64,000 nt of DNA from an uncultured Mediterranea sp. (GCA_945879145.1 CAMCUZ010000001.1:1-64000); one strand, 5' to 3'; shown: positions 32,193 to 40,910, counted from the stretch's first letter. The notes: a model not told the origin generated them from the letters alone. Program-made: numbers and translations.

Positions 32193-33420
32193 TAAATGGC
32201 TTAATGATATCGCAAATCAGCTTACTGATTATGAGACGAAAGCTCCTGCAGGCCTTTGGGAAGGTATTGATGCCAAGCTGAAGGGTGGTCCTGCTCGTTC
32301 ACTTCGCCCGTTGCTCTACAGCGTAGCAGCTATTGCCTTGCTTTGTTTGCTGATTGGGGGCACTCTGTTCTTTTATCTTCCTGGACCTCAGGAGACAGCA
32401 CATCCTCTTGCTGATTATTCATTGTCTCTGCAGCCCAAGCCGAATCGACCCCATCCCGATGATTCCCTCTCTTCTGATGATTCGCTCTCCTCCACACGGC
32501 TCAATTCGTTGGCCTCAGCTGCTCCGGTTACATCCACACTCCTTGAAACCACTGAAGTAGCAGCCTCATCGCCACGTACCGCGGCCTCATCTACTTCGTC
32601 ACCCAGTTTGCCATCTGATTCCTCATCGATACAAACCGTAACCAAGCGACCTACATCGTCGCAGCCTTCATCGGTGCGATGGCCCTCGCGGTCCACAAGT
32701 TCTCATTCCAAGCCACGTCACCCGCTTCGTGTCTCGTTGTTAGCCACGAATATGCTTTCAGATCACCGTACATCGAATGGATTTGGTGGAGCCGCCTTGA
32801 TGAGTAGCGAGATGGCTTCTGCACAGGACCCGGTTCGCCATGGACTTCAAACCAGTTATGGTGCCCTAGATAAGCACTTGATAGGTAACGAAGGTGCGCG
32901 TATTTACGATCAGGAAAAGCACCACAAACAGCCTGTCAGGGTAGGGATTTCGGTGGCTTATCCCCTTAACAATCGTCTCTCCATAGGGATAGGACTTTGT
33001 TACAGCTATCTCTCTTCCGACTTCAAGACTGGCTCAGAACACAACTACCAATCGGCTCATCAGTCGTTGCATTACATTGGCTTGCCTCTGAGCATGAACT
33101 ATGCCTTTCTTCGCACCTCCCGTTTCACCTTCTATGCCACGGGTGGTATGATGGCTGAAAAGTGCGTGTCGGGCCAATCGAAACTCCTCACGGTGAGTGG
33201 CAACAGCCAAGAGGTGGAGACGGTGCCTCTTACGGAGAGCCGCTTCCAGTACTCTACTTTTGGCTCTTTGGGAGTGCAGGTGGACTTGATAAAGCGTGTA
33301 GGTTTCTACCTGGAACCAGGCCTCTCATACTACTTTGATAACCATAGCCGCGTAGTGAATATCTATAAGGATGATCCGCTTCAGTTCAACCTCTCGGCTG
33401 GCGTTCGGTTCTCCTTCTAA
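32185..33420 (+). CDS. Probable dual-membrane-spanning anti-sigma factor (Dma-like)
   Basis: A 411-aa protein with four parts: a cytoplasmic N-terminus of ~40 residues (DKWLNDIANQLTDYETKAPAGLW), one membrane helix (about 42-66), a ~115-residue Ser/Thr/Pro-rich periplasmic linker of low complexity, and from about residue 235 a C-terminal part with alternating hydrophobic strands ending in an aromatic F (NLSAGVRFSF), as in outer-membrane beta-barrels. One chain would thus span both membranes, the design described for Dma anti-sigma factors of Bacteroides. The overlapping ECF sigma gene upstream supports this. The role of the N-terminus in binding sigma is inferred. Confidence 0.78.
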   Translation: MDDKWLNDIANQLTDYETKAPAGLWEGIDAKLKGGPARSLRPLLYSVAAIALLCLLIGGTLFFYLPGPQETAHPLADYSLSLQPKPNRPHPDDSLSSDDSLSSTRLNSLASAAPVTSTLLETTEVAASSPRTAASSTSSPSLPSDSSSIQTVTKRPTSSQPSSVRWPSRSTSSHSKPRHPLRVSLLATNMLSDHRTSNGFGGAALMSSEMASAQDPVRHGLQTSYGALDKHLIGNEGARIYDQEKHHKQPVRVGISVAYPLNNRLSIGIGLCYSYLSSDFKTGSEHNYQSAHQSLHYIGLPLSMNYAFLRTSRFTFYATGGMMAEKCVSGQSKLLTVSGNSQEVETVPLTESRFQYSTFGSLGVQVDLIKRVGFYLEPGLSYYFDNHSRVVNIYKDDPLQFNLSAGVRFSF

Positions 33421-33481
33421 TATCTTTCGAATCTCATTCGGATAACCTTCGAATCCTATTCTAATCTTTTTATTTCTGCCG

Positions 33482-33955
33482 ATGGATATACTCTTGATTT
33501 TATTAGGTGTGATAGCCCTTCTGCTGGGCTTGACAGGCTGTATCCTCCCCATGCTGCCTGGTCCACCGATAGCCTATGTGGCTTTGCTGCTGTTGCAGCT
33601 TACCTCTTCTGCTCCGTTCACCACCATCCAGTTGCTTCTGTGGCTGTTGCTGGTAGTCTTTGTCCAGCTGATTGACTACTTCTTGCCCATGCTGGGCACG
33701 AAGTACAGCGGTGGAGGGCGCTGGGGGAGTCGTGGATGTCTCGTTGGGACACTGATAGGTCTCTTTTTTATGCCTTGGGGACTACTGGTCGGTCCCTTCC
33801 TGGGAGCCTATGTCGGTACGTTGATTGAGGGACGCAGTCAGGCTGATGCGTTCAAGTCAGGCTTCGGGTCACTCTTGGGCTTCCTGTTGGGTACGGTATT
33901 GAAGTGCCTGGTTTGCGGCTATTTTGTTTGGCTGTTTGTGGCCAGCCTGTTCTGA
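33482..33955 (+). CDS. DUF456 family membrane protein
   Basis: A 157-aa hydrophobic protein with about four membrane segments. It has the DUF456 pattern: a first helix ending in GCILPMLPGPPIAYVALLLL (about 18-37), then DYFLPMLGTKYSGGGRWGSRG (about 62-82) and glycine-rich helices with GPFLGAYVGTLIEGR. Function is unknown. It starts 61 nt after the Dma-like gene and may be co-transcribed. Confidence 0.85.
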   Translation: MDILLILLGVIALLLGLTGCILPMLPGPPIAYVALLLLQLTSSAPFTTIQLLLWLLLVVFVQLIDYFLPMLGTKYSGGGRWGSRGCLVGTLIGLFFMPWGLLVGPFLGAYVGTLIEGRSQADAFKSGFGSLLGFLLGTVLKCLVCGYFVWLFVASLF

Positions 33956-34008
33956 ACCGCCGTTCCGCCCTGGATAACGCCATGCGTCGTATCATAGTGG
34001 ATGTATTC

Positions 34009-34028
34009 GGGCGCAAGATATTGCGCCC
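34009..34028. repeat. GGGCGCAA/TTGCGCCC palindrome
   Basis: A perfect 8-bp inverted repeat with a 4-nt GATA loop, in the 168-nt gap between the DUF456 gene and the next gene. It is followed by CCTACAAG. The related string TGTAGGGGCG occurs at about 45268, suggesting a dispersed palindromic element. No U tract follows. Confidence 0.55.
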
Positions 34029-34123
34029 CTACAAGTAAGTATCTACACTTTTATTTTTTTTTGCTTTATCCATTTGCTCGATTTGTAGAAAAGGCGTAAA
34101 TTGCGCCCTAAAAATTCAAAGAG

Positions 34124-34759
34124 ATGCGTATGAAAAGGCTGGTAAGCATACTTATGTTGTTGAGTTTCTGCCTTCTGCAAGGTAGAGCACAGCAGGTGTT
34201 GTTCTCCAATTTGAAGAATCTGTTGGAGGTGCGTGGCGACACAGTTACTACACTGCATGTGGAGCGCAGGTCGAAGAAGCAGATTTATCTCATGGGTGGA
34301 GCCGATTTCAAGATTGAGGCCCGCGGCAATGAGGGCCTGTCGAAGTACATCAAGCGCCGTTGCTACGCTATTCAGATGGATAGCATTCTCTACTTGAATT
34401 GCCGTAAGATGCGCTACAAGCGCTACCGCTTTGGTGCTTGGTATGCTCAGGCGTTGCGTATCAACGGTCACGTATTCTATAAAGCACAACCTTTGGGTCA
34501 GGTCGCATCGAGCACCATGGTTGATGAAGAAGCCACTAAGCTGGGAGGCGAAGTGGGCGATGCCATCAACGCTTCGGGTATGGTGACGCAGCGCGTCTAT
34601 TACGAGCTTGACCTCACCACCGGCTACTCCACTTTTGTCGGTAAAGAGCGTATGGCAGAGCTGCTTGCTGGTCATCCCCAGTGGATTGAGGCCCTGCAGA
34701 AAGAACGCTCAGAAGAGGCTGCCGTCATCGAGCGCTACCTGCTCCTGCTCAAGCAATAG
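34124..34759 (+). CDS. Secreted protein, DUF6563-like
   Basis: A 211-aa protein with a signal peptide (MRMKRLVSILMLLSFCLLQGRAQ, cleaved about residue 21-23). The mature part alternates beta segments (QIYLMGGADFKIEARGNEGL) and has a helical, charged end (QKERSEEAAVIERYLLLLKQ). I think it belongs to the DUF6563 family of Bacteroidales, but this is from memory of the pattern. No enzyme motif is seen. Start could also be the second ATG, two codons on. Confidence 0.7.
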   Translation: MRMKRLVSILMLLSFCLLQGRAQQVLFSNLKNLLEVRGDTVTTLHVERRSKKQIYLMGGADFKIEARGNEGLSKYIKRRCYAIQMDSILYLNCRKMRYKRYRFGAWYAQALRINGHVFYKAQPLGQVASSTMVDEEATKLGGEVGDAINASGMVTQRVYYELDLTTGYSTFVGKERMAELLAGHPQWIEALQKERSEEAAVIERYLLLLKQ

Positions 34760-34816
34760 GTCACTCTCCCCACGTCCTCTTCCCTGGGGTGCCCCTTCAC
34801 TCAAACTTTCCTACCA

Positions 34817-35506
34817 ATGAAACGACTTCAACTCACCTACTGCCTGCTCCTCTTGCTGAGTATGGCCATTCACACCGTGGCACAGACCCGCTTCTCTGTG
34901 CTGGGCGATTCCTATTCCACGTATGGTGGCTACGTCACGCCCGAGACCAATGCCTGTTGGTATAACGGCACTGATGGTGGAACCGAGAAAAAGAACGATG
35001 TCCGCTCCGTGGAGCAGACTTGGTGGCACCTGCTCACCACGCAACACGGCCTTCAGCTTGATACCAACAACTCCTACTCCGGCTCTACCATTTGCCATAC
35101 CGGTTACTATAACCAGGATTTCTCCGACCGCTCGTTTATCACCCGCCTTCATCGTCTAGGCAGCCCCGAAGTCATCCTTGTTTTTGGCGGTACCAACGAT
35201 AGCTGGATTGGCGTCCCCTTAGGTGCATTCCAGTTTGGCGGTTGGAGCAAGCAGGAACTCTACACCTTCCGTCCCGCCTTCTGTTACCTGATGGCTCAGT
35301 TGCGGCAGCTCTATCCCGATGCCCGCATCTACAACATCACCAATACTCAGCTTTCGGCTGAAGTGACCGAGTCGATGGAGCGTATCTGTCGTTACTACGG
35401 CATCCCGAACATCCGCTTGCACGACATTGACAAGCAGCAGGGCCATCCCTCCGTGGCAGGCATGAAGAGCATTTGCGAGCAGGTTTGGCAGGCGATAAAG
35501 GAATAA
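34817..35506 (+). CDS. Secreted SGNH/GDSL hydrolase
   Basis: A 229-aa esterase-like protein with a signal peptide (about residues 1-22). The nucleophile serine is in FSVLGDSYS (Ser32, block I); block III is FGGTNDSW (about 119-126), and block V with the catalytic Asp/His is DKQQGHPS near the C-terminus. A SGNH fold acting on ester bonds in sugars or lipids is likely; the substrate is unknown. It ends before a large palindrome and converges with the kinase gene beyond. Confidence 0.88.
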   Translation: MKRLQLTYCLLLLLSMAIHTVAQTRFSVLGDSYSTYGGYVTPETNACWYNGTDGGTEKKNDVRSVEQTWWHLLTTQHGLQLDTNNSYSGSTICHTGYYNQDFSDRSFITRLHRLGSPEVILVFGGTNDSWIGVPLGAFQFGGWSKQELYTFRPAFCYLMAQLRQLYPDARIYNITNTQLSAEVTESMERICRYYGIPNIRLHDIDKQQGHPSVAGMKSICEQVWQAIKE

Positions 35507-35770
35507 CTTGTATCTCCTACCAGCACTCTTCTTTCCCCCTTTTCATTCTATCTATTGGTGGTCGCACGACGTCATCCAAGTGATTGACCTGGGTCAATCG
35601 ATCGCCCGACCTAGGTCAAACGATTGACCGACCTCGTGCGACCACCATTAGAAGTTGCATTCTACCACCTGAGATAGTGCTTTTATGCCCATTAGATGTC
35701 GCTTGATAGCACGTTGGATAGGGGTAGGGTGGAGTAGTTCAGCTTCGCTAAACGGTGTAGTTTGGCAAAC
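35507..35770. other. Intergenic region between convergent genes
   Basis: No gene is seen. It holds the nested palindrome at 35556-35647 and ~120 nt of unremarkable sequence before the terminator of the kinase gene. Confidence 0.7.
35556..35647. repeat. Nested palindromic element, 92 bp
   Basis: Outer arms TGGTGGTCGCACGA (35556-35569) and TCGTGCGACCACCA (35634-35647) are a perfect 14-bp inverted repeat. Inside are two more palindromes: GATTGACC-TG-GGTCAATC (35582-35599) and GACCTAGGTC (35608-35617), and a further TTGACC (35624-35629). TTGACC/GGTCAA occurs four times. It resembles a small palindromic repeat element such as a REP or MITE-like unit; it could also end transcription from both sides. 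Confidence 0.85.
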
Positions 35771-35802
35771 AAAAAAGGTGAGGAGGCCTAAGCCTCCCCA
35801 CC
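35771..35802 (-). terminator. Terminator of the NahK-like kinase gene
   Basis: Arms 35777-35787 and 35792-35802 pair over 11 bp with one mismatch and a 4-nt loop; read on the - strand the stem is followed by TTTTTT (35771-35776). Confidence 0.88.
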
Positions 35803-35854
35803 GGGAAATTGGGTATCTGATGCGATGTAGAAACCGTTGTCGGGTATAGAGCCC

Positions 35855-36937
35855 TTACAGGCACGAAGCGATGAACTCCTTCATGTCGGGCGTATGCTCT
35901 TCCACGCTCTGCAACAGTTTGAATTGCGCTTTGGTGCGAACCAGGTTGTGCTCAGGATACTTGATTTTGTAGTAGGTATCCCCGTTGATGTAGTCGGTCA
36001 AGAAGCGCACGCATTGCATGTAGGGGAAGAGAGCAGCTGCGTAGGGCAGATTCTCTATCTCGATAGGCAGCAGGAAGCTCTTGGCCGATTCCAGATAGCC
36101 CTTGGCAAAGGCCTTGAAGATTTCCATGTTGAACGTTACGTTGCTCAGTTCGGGGTCATCCTCCAATCCCGTGTTGGCAGCTGAGCGCAGGAAGTCGCCA
36201 AAGTCAGAGAAGATAAATGAGGGCATCACTGTATCCAGGTCGATGACGCAGAGCACGTTACCTTGCTCATCGAACATCATGTTGTTTACCTTCGTATCGC
36301 AGTGGCATACACGTTTCGGCAGTTTGCCTTCGCGGTGCAGGCGTTCAGCCTTGCACATCTCTTCGGCACGTTTCTCCAGTTCATCGAGGTATTCCTTCAC
36401 TTCGTCCACTCTACCGGCGGGGTTGGCAGCTACGGCATCTCTCAGCTGCTGAAGGCGGAACTCCATGTTGTGGAAGTTGGGGATGGTCTCACCCAGTTCA
36501 TTGGGAATATCGGCCAGCATAGCCTGGAAGTTACCAAAGGCTACTCCGGCGTAGTATGAGAATTCCGGGTTTACCGTTTCGTAGGTCTTGGCATTGGGGA
36601 TGAAGGTCATGACGCGCCAGTAGCTCTCACCGTCGTACCAGTAGGTCTTGCCCTCAGCGGTCGGCAAGAAGTGGAGCACCTTGCGGTCGATGTCCGTAGC
36701 TTGCTGCTCTTCCAGCTTCTTGCGGATGTGGGTCGTTACCGCGTCGATGTTGGCCTGCAGCATCTCCACGTCCTGGAAGATGGCATGGTTGATGCGCTGC
36801 AGCACGTAGTTGGGCTTATCTGCTTCCTGGGTTGTCACTTTATAGGTGTCGTTGATCAGGCCGGCACCTAAGGGCTTAATCTCTAGGAGTGTTCCTTCAA
36901 TCTTGAAATTGGAAACAATAGAATGAAGATCTTTCAT
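35855..36937 (-). CDS. Sugar kinase of the aminoglycoside-phosphotransferase fold (NahK-like)
   Basis: A 360-aa cytoplasmic kinase. It shows the APH/choline-kinase pattern: nucleotide loop LGAGLINDTYKV (about 23-34), YVLQRIN (44-50), the catalytic loop HCDTKVNN (212-219, base Asp214), and the metal site IDLDTVMPS (232-240). The best match is N-acetylhexosamine 1-kinase, which phosphorylates GlcNAc/GalNAc in host-glycan salvage; this is a family-level guess. It has its own promoter and terminator, so it is a single-gene unit. Confidence 0.85.
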   Translation of the reverse strand: MKDLHSIVSNFKIEGTLLEIKPLGAGLINDTYKVTTQEADKPNYVLQRINHAIFQDVEMLQANIDAVTTHIRKKLEEQQATDIDRKVLHFLPTAEGKTYWYDGESYWRVMTFIPNAKTYETVNPEFSYYAGVAFGNFQAMLADIPNELGETIPNFHNMEFRLQQLRDAVAANPAGRVDEVKEYLDELEKRAEEMCKAERLHREGKLPKRVCHCDTKVNNMMFDEQGNVLCVIDLDTVMPSFIFSDFGDFLRSAANTGLEDDPELSNVTFNMEIFKAFAKGYLESAKSFLLPIEIENLPYAAALFPYMQCVRFLTDYINGDTYYKIKYPEHNLVRTKAQFKLLQSVEEHTPDMKEFIASCL

Positions 36938-36962
36938 GATGGCTTAATATTTAAAGTTTGTG

Positions 36963-36994
36963 CAAAGATACACTTTTTATTTTGAATCCACCAA
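36963..36994 (-). promoter_or_regulatory. Promoter of the NahK-like kinase gene
   Basis: On the - strand TTG (36992-36994), 21-nt spacer, TATCTTTG (36963-36970), 26 nt before the start codon. Confidence 0.82.
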
Positions 36995-37117
36995 GTAACG
37001 TTGATTAATGTACAAAATATTTTCCGCCATGCAAACCCTGGTGCCATCGTGGGTGTATGAGAGCGGAACATCTCCTTTTTTAGGATGGATAACAGATCAT
37101 CAGTCTATATTCATGGA

Positions 37118-37155
37118 AAAGTCCCTGCAAACTATCGCTATTTTGCAGGGACTTT
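37118..37155 (-). terminator. Terminator hairpin after the gene remnant
   Basis: Perfect 14-bp stem: 37118-37131 with 37142-37155, 10-nt loop. On the - strand it is followed only by a short TT run; on the + strand by CACTCTTTTTT. It lies 22 nt beyond the stop codon of the remnant on the - strand, so I assign it there, but it may work both ways. Confidence 0.72.
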
Positions 37156-37176
37156 CACTCTTTTTTCTACGAAGCA

Positions 37177-37451
37177 TCAACGCTTATCTGGTATGCCATA
37201 ATCCAGCCAATGGCTCGGGTCAACACGTGGTTTGACTAAACGCTTCAAATCAGATGTCAGACTGCGCACCTCTGCCATTTTGCGTGTGGCATTCGGTACG
37301 ATTTTGTTTAATTCCGCCCGTTGACGATCGACTTCAGCATTCAGCTTTTCTCCTTCACTTACAGCGGCTTCCAACTTCTGCAAATCATCTGTGCTGATTC
37401 CATACTCTTTCACCGTTTCTGCATGCTCTTTCAAAATGCCTGCTACCTCTT
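37177..37451 (-). pseudogene. 3' remnant of an unidentified gene
   Basis: From about 37451 the - strand reads a coherent, charged, helical protein end of ~90 residues (GILKEHAETVKEYGISTDDL ... DPSHWLDYGIPDKR) with its own stop and terminator. No start codon of its own is visible: upstream in this frame the sequence is the efflux transporter gene in another frame. It looks like the last third of a gene whose 5' part was lost when it was joined to the transporter end. The family is not recognised. Confidence 0.65.
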
Positions 37452-39068
37452 TCTGGCAAGGTACTCGATGGCATATACCGACCAGCGGGGTACTTTCCGG
37501 ATATTGGTACGCACTGCGGGAATGTCGCACAGCAGGAAGAGGGCAGCAAGAAGCAGGGCGAACCAAATGACATAGCCATACACCTGCTTGATGGTCACCA
37601 TCATCATCGAGTGCAGGAAGTCGTGCCCAATATACCCACCGATGTCAAAGTGCGCCATATCCAAGTGGGTCAGGGTAAGTTGCTGTCCGAAACTCATCAT
37701 GTTTTCGTTCAAGAAGTGCATGAAGATGGTGGTATAAATGCCATAACCAGCCGCTCCTGCCAAATACATGTGCAAGATGTTGAAGACGAACAAGCCCATG
37801 AAAAACTGTTCGAGGCTGGGCACTGATTCGTCTAATGCCCACATCAATGCTGGGGAAAGGATGGCGTATGCAAATCCCCGCAAAAATATGGCCAGTCGGT
37901 ACTGCTCGATATTGACATTCATCTCCAGCGTGAAGTACATCAACATCGCATAGAACATAATACAGATAAAAGCGATGCCAAAGAGCTTCCATATCTTCCA
38001 TTTCCTGACCTTCAGCCAATAGAGATCCAAGAGGATGCCGACGTACATCCCCGGAAGTGTCCACATATACTGCGCCTCCTTGGTCAGTTCCTCCAGCCGG
38101 ATGACTTCACTGTATAGAATCTCTTCCATGGTGTGCTCAGCACCGAAGGCCAGTTCGGCAAAGAAGGTCACCATGAGGATAGGAACCACGTTGCGGTGCG
38201 TGAACAGCGGGAGTTCGACGTAGGGGTAGCGGTAGTTGTGCAGACCGTAGAGCATGAGGCCGAAAAGCAGCAGGGCCACACCGATCAGCAGGCGAATCTG
38301 GATAGCGTCTGTCCACATGAAATAGTCGCCATACACCACGATGTACGACACCACCAGCATGAGTCCACAGATGAGCAACGCTCCCTGAAAGTCAATCCCC
38401 TTGAGTGACAGTCGCTGGGGCATGGGGCAGAACGGACGGCAGAAGAGGGCTTGCGTAAGTAGCACGAACGACATGGTACCCACCGTAAAGACGTGCATCA
38501 TCTGCCAGGTGAAATGGTGTCCAAACCAGGCAGCAAGCCATCCGCTACCTTCAATAGCCGTGAGCAGGATGATGTGGAGCACAGGAAAGAACACCGCAAA
38601 GTCACGTCGGGGAGTAATCCAGAGCTGGATGTTGCTCATGCACTCAAACGTGCCTTGTATCTTGGCCATGCCGGCAATGAAACAGGCCACCGCAAGTACC
38701 GGCATCGACTGGCAGTGCATGGTTATCACATTGCATATACCGAGCACAATGGCTGAACCGCATAGCAACTGCTGGTTGGTGAAGCGGAACTTCATACGGA
38801 AGAGCATAGGAAAATAGACGGCCATGCCTGCCAGGGTGGCATAGAGTAGGAAAAGTAGGTCTTCAATCATGAAGTTGGTGGTACCACGGATGCTATCCAG
38901 TGCACCCAGATACACCCCTCCGCTGAACTGAAAGCAAAGGGCGGTCAGCACGTAGAGCCAGGGTTGGATAGGGCGAGGTACCCACCCTTTCATCATCGGC
39001 ATGGAAAACTCCTGATGTGGAGGAGGACCGCCGGTACTCTTCATGAAAAACTCTGTTAATTGTCCCAT
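37443..39068 (-). CDS. MFS-family efflux transporter
   Basis: A 541-aa inner-membrane protein with about 14 hydrophobic segments, of the drug:H+ antiporter type that works with HlyD and TolC partners. It follows the HlyD remnant at 6 nt, so it was part of a TolC-HlyD-MFS operon. The end (IPAVRTNIRKVPRWSVYAIEYLARKR in part) overlaps the joint with the remnant gene, so its last residues may be altered. As both partners are broken here, it may be non-functional. Confidence 0.82.
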   Translation of the reverse strand: MGQLTEFFMKSTGGPPPHQEFSMPMMKGWVPRPIQPWLYVLTALCFQFSGGVYLGALDSIRGTTNFMIEDLLFLLYATLAGMAVYFPMLFRMKFRFTNQQLLCGSAIVLGICNVITMHCQSMPVLAVACFIAGMAKIQGTFECMSNIQLWITPRRDFAVFFPVLHIILLTAIEGSGWLAAWFGHHFTWQMMHVFTVGTMSFVLLTQALFCRPFCPMPQRLSLKGIDFQGALLICGLMLVVSYIVVYGDYFMWTDAIQIRLLIGVALLLFGLMLYGLHNYRYPYVELPLFTHRNVVPILMVTFFAELAFGAEHTMEEILYSEVIRLEELTKEAQYMWTLPGMYVGILLDLYWLKVRKWKIWKLFGIAFICIMFYAMLMYFTLEMNVNIEQYRLAIFLRGFAYAILSPALMWALDESVPSLEQFFMGLFVFNILHMYLAGAAGYGIYTTIFMHFLNENMMSFGQQLTLTHLDMAHFDIGGYIGHDFLHSMMMVTIKQVYGYVIWFALLLAALFLLCDIPAVRTNIRKVPRWSVYAIEYLARKR

Positions 39069-39074
39069 TACGTA

Positions 39075-39360
39075 TTACTCCTTAACAATACATTCCACGT
39101 TATATCCACCCTTCAACTTCTCCACATCGCTGCTCTCATCCAGCTTGATGCGCACGGTCACACGCTGCTCTACTTTCACAAAGTTGCCCGTGGTATTGTC
39201 GATAGGAATCAGTGAGAAGGCACTGCCGGTAGCGTCAGAGATGCGTTCCACCGTACCCGTATATTCCACATCGGGAACGGCATCTGCTGTAATCTCTACC
39301 TTATTGCCCACCTTGATATGGGGTAACTGGCTCTCCTTGTAGTTGGCCTCAATCTTACAC
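39075..39360 (-). pseudogene. HlyD/EmrA-family adaptor, 3' fragment
   Basis: About 95 codons of the C-terminal part of a periplasmic adaptor: IEANYKESQLPHIKVGNKVEI and VERISDATGSAFSLIPIDNT, followed by FVKVEQRVTVRIKLDES, are characteristic. The membrane anchor, coiled coil and lipoyl domain (normally ~250 residues) are missing. The fragment is joined, in a different frame, to the tolC-like gene at about 39350-39360. Confidence 0.85.
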
Positions 39361-40390
39361 CTACCCCGACAAACCAGACGTTGATATTGCAATCTTTCGG
39401 AATGAGGTCTTGTGTGTAGGGTCCATAGAGCTGATTTTCTGCCACAACGGCTATCGAAGGCAATGATTCCGCTTTGACCTGCTTCACTTTCTGCTCCGCC
39501 AGATGGGTGGCTACTGTGGCTTGACGGATGTCCAGGTTATTGCCTGCTGCACTCTGCTGCCAGCTCTCCTGGGCAGCGATGGCCGAGAGCGCATTGATTT
39601 CAGTGTCCAGCTCATTCTTATCAGGGGCGATAACCGTTTGCGCCGGTAGATGAAGTGTCGTGACCAGCTGATGATTGATGACGGTAAACGCATCGGTGAG
39701 CTTAGTCAGCGTGAGTTCAAGGCTCTGTAGCTGAAGTTCATAGCGGGTGATGTCGTTCTTCAGCACCGTACCTTCGACCCGACGGGCTTTCATTTGCTCA
39801 ATCTCCTTCTGCGTCAGCGCGATATTCTGGCGAACCACCTCTATCTGGTTGTCCAGCTTGCAGAGGTCCAGATAATAACCCGTCAACAAGAAACGCACCT
39901 CTTGCCGGTTCTTCTCTACATCGAGTTCCGCCATTTCCTTACCCAGTTCTGCCATCCGGATACCCGAACGAATCGCACCGCCGGCATAGACCACCTGCGA
40001 CACCTGAGCCGTAAAACTGTTTCCCCAGTGGGGAGTGTCCTGCTTACCATTTGCCACGGGAATTATTCCCACTCCCGGCACAATGTAATCCGTTGTACCA
40101 TTGCCCGAAAAGCCTCGCGACAGCATGAATGCATTGCCGGTATAACTGCCCTGAAGGCTCAGGTTCACACTCGGCAGCAGAGCCGATTTGGCTGCTGCCA
40201 CTCCTTCATCGGCTGCCCGCAGCCCGACCTCACTTACCCTCACCTTCTGACTCTGCTGGTCCGCAAGGTCGTAGAGTGTCGTGAGTGTCATGGTCTGTAC
40301 AGCCCTCTCTTGTGCACCTATAGGCACACAAAAAGCCCCTTCGGCTATCCATGTCATAGCCAAAGCGGAATAAGTCATCAATTTGTTCAT
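39350..40390 (-). pseudogene. TolC-family outer-membrane efflux protein, 3' truncated
   Basis: About 345 residues agree with a TolC-like protein: a signal peptide, the N-terminal half with LTTLYDLADQQSQKVRVSEV, and the second repeat up to NINVWFVGVGV. The usual continuation (about 80-100 residues of the second half) is absent: at about 39355 the frame enters the hlyD-like sequence out of frame and stops at 39296. Without the closing strands and helices a trimeric channel is not expected. Confidence 0.82.
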
Positions 40391-40740
40391 GAAATAAAAA
40401 TAGTTGTATTGTTGTTCATTATTCTTTTCCTTTAACCGTTAATGTTACTCTTTCCCTCGGAAATACTAATAATGAACTCAGGGTCCGGGCAGCATAGCAT
40501 CTGCCACAATGCGCTACTGACGACCACATCAGGGAATATAAAAGATGAAAGCCGAAATTCGAGCACTATTGATATAGAAATCCGGTGCAAAAGTACAAAA
40601 AAAATCCAAATCTAAGACTTAAAAAACTGACTAATTCTCGCGATAGCGGTGAGATGTTGTCACTCAGTTTTCCGCCGAGCCGTTTTTTGTACTCGTCCAC
40701 TTTATTGCACCAACGGTGTAAACCTTAAGTTGAAGTAGGG
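40391..40740. other. Upstream region of the tolC-like gene
   Basis: 350 nt without a gene. A CAAAAGTA at 40588-40595 is TACTTTTG on the - strand, which fits the TAnnTTTG promoter element, but no good TTG lies at the right distance. Nothing else is recognised. Confidence 0.5.
40588..40595 (-). promoter_or_regulatory. Possible promoter -7 element for the efflux operon
   Basis: TACTTTTG on the - strand, ~200 nt before the tolC-like start. The -33 element is not clear. Confidence 0.4.
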
Positions 40741-40785
40741 ATAAAAAAGAGACTGCTGATAATGGTAGATTATCAGCAGTCTCTT
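40741..40785 (-). terminator. Terminator after tRNA-Lys
   Basis: A perfect 17-bp stem (40747-40763 with 40769-40785) and 5-nt loop; read on the - strand a run of T residues (40743-40748) follows. It lies downstream of tRNA-Lys. Confidence 0.93.
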
Positions 40786-40809
40786 CTCGATTTGTTTTTC
40801 TTGTTTGGG

Positions 40810-40882
40810 TGATTCGCTTGGGGCTCGAACCCAAGACCCCAACATTAAAAGTGTTGTGCTCTACCTGCTGAGCTAGCGAATC
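40810..40882 (-). tRNA. tRNA-Lys (TTT)
   Basis: 73 nt on the - strand. Acceptor GATTCGC pairs with GCGAATC, discriminator A; D arm GCTC-AGCAGGTA-GAGC, anticodon loop CTTTTAA (TTT) and T arm TTGGGTTCGAGCCCCAA are all canonical. It has its own promoter and terminator. Confidence 0.98.
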
Positions 40883-40910
40883 AATCCAATATATATCCTT
40901 TAAGCGGGTG

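Noticed and set aside
35855..36937. An aminoglycoside resistance kinase
   Set aside because: The fold is shared, but length, motifs and the Bacteroidales context fit a sugar kinase of the NahK type.
37008..37235. A 75-codon + strand open frame
   Set aside because: It runs through a terminator hairpin and antisense to the gene remnant, with no family likeness.
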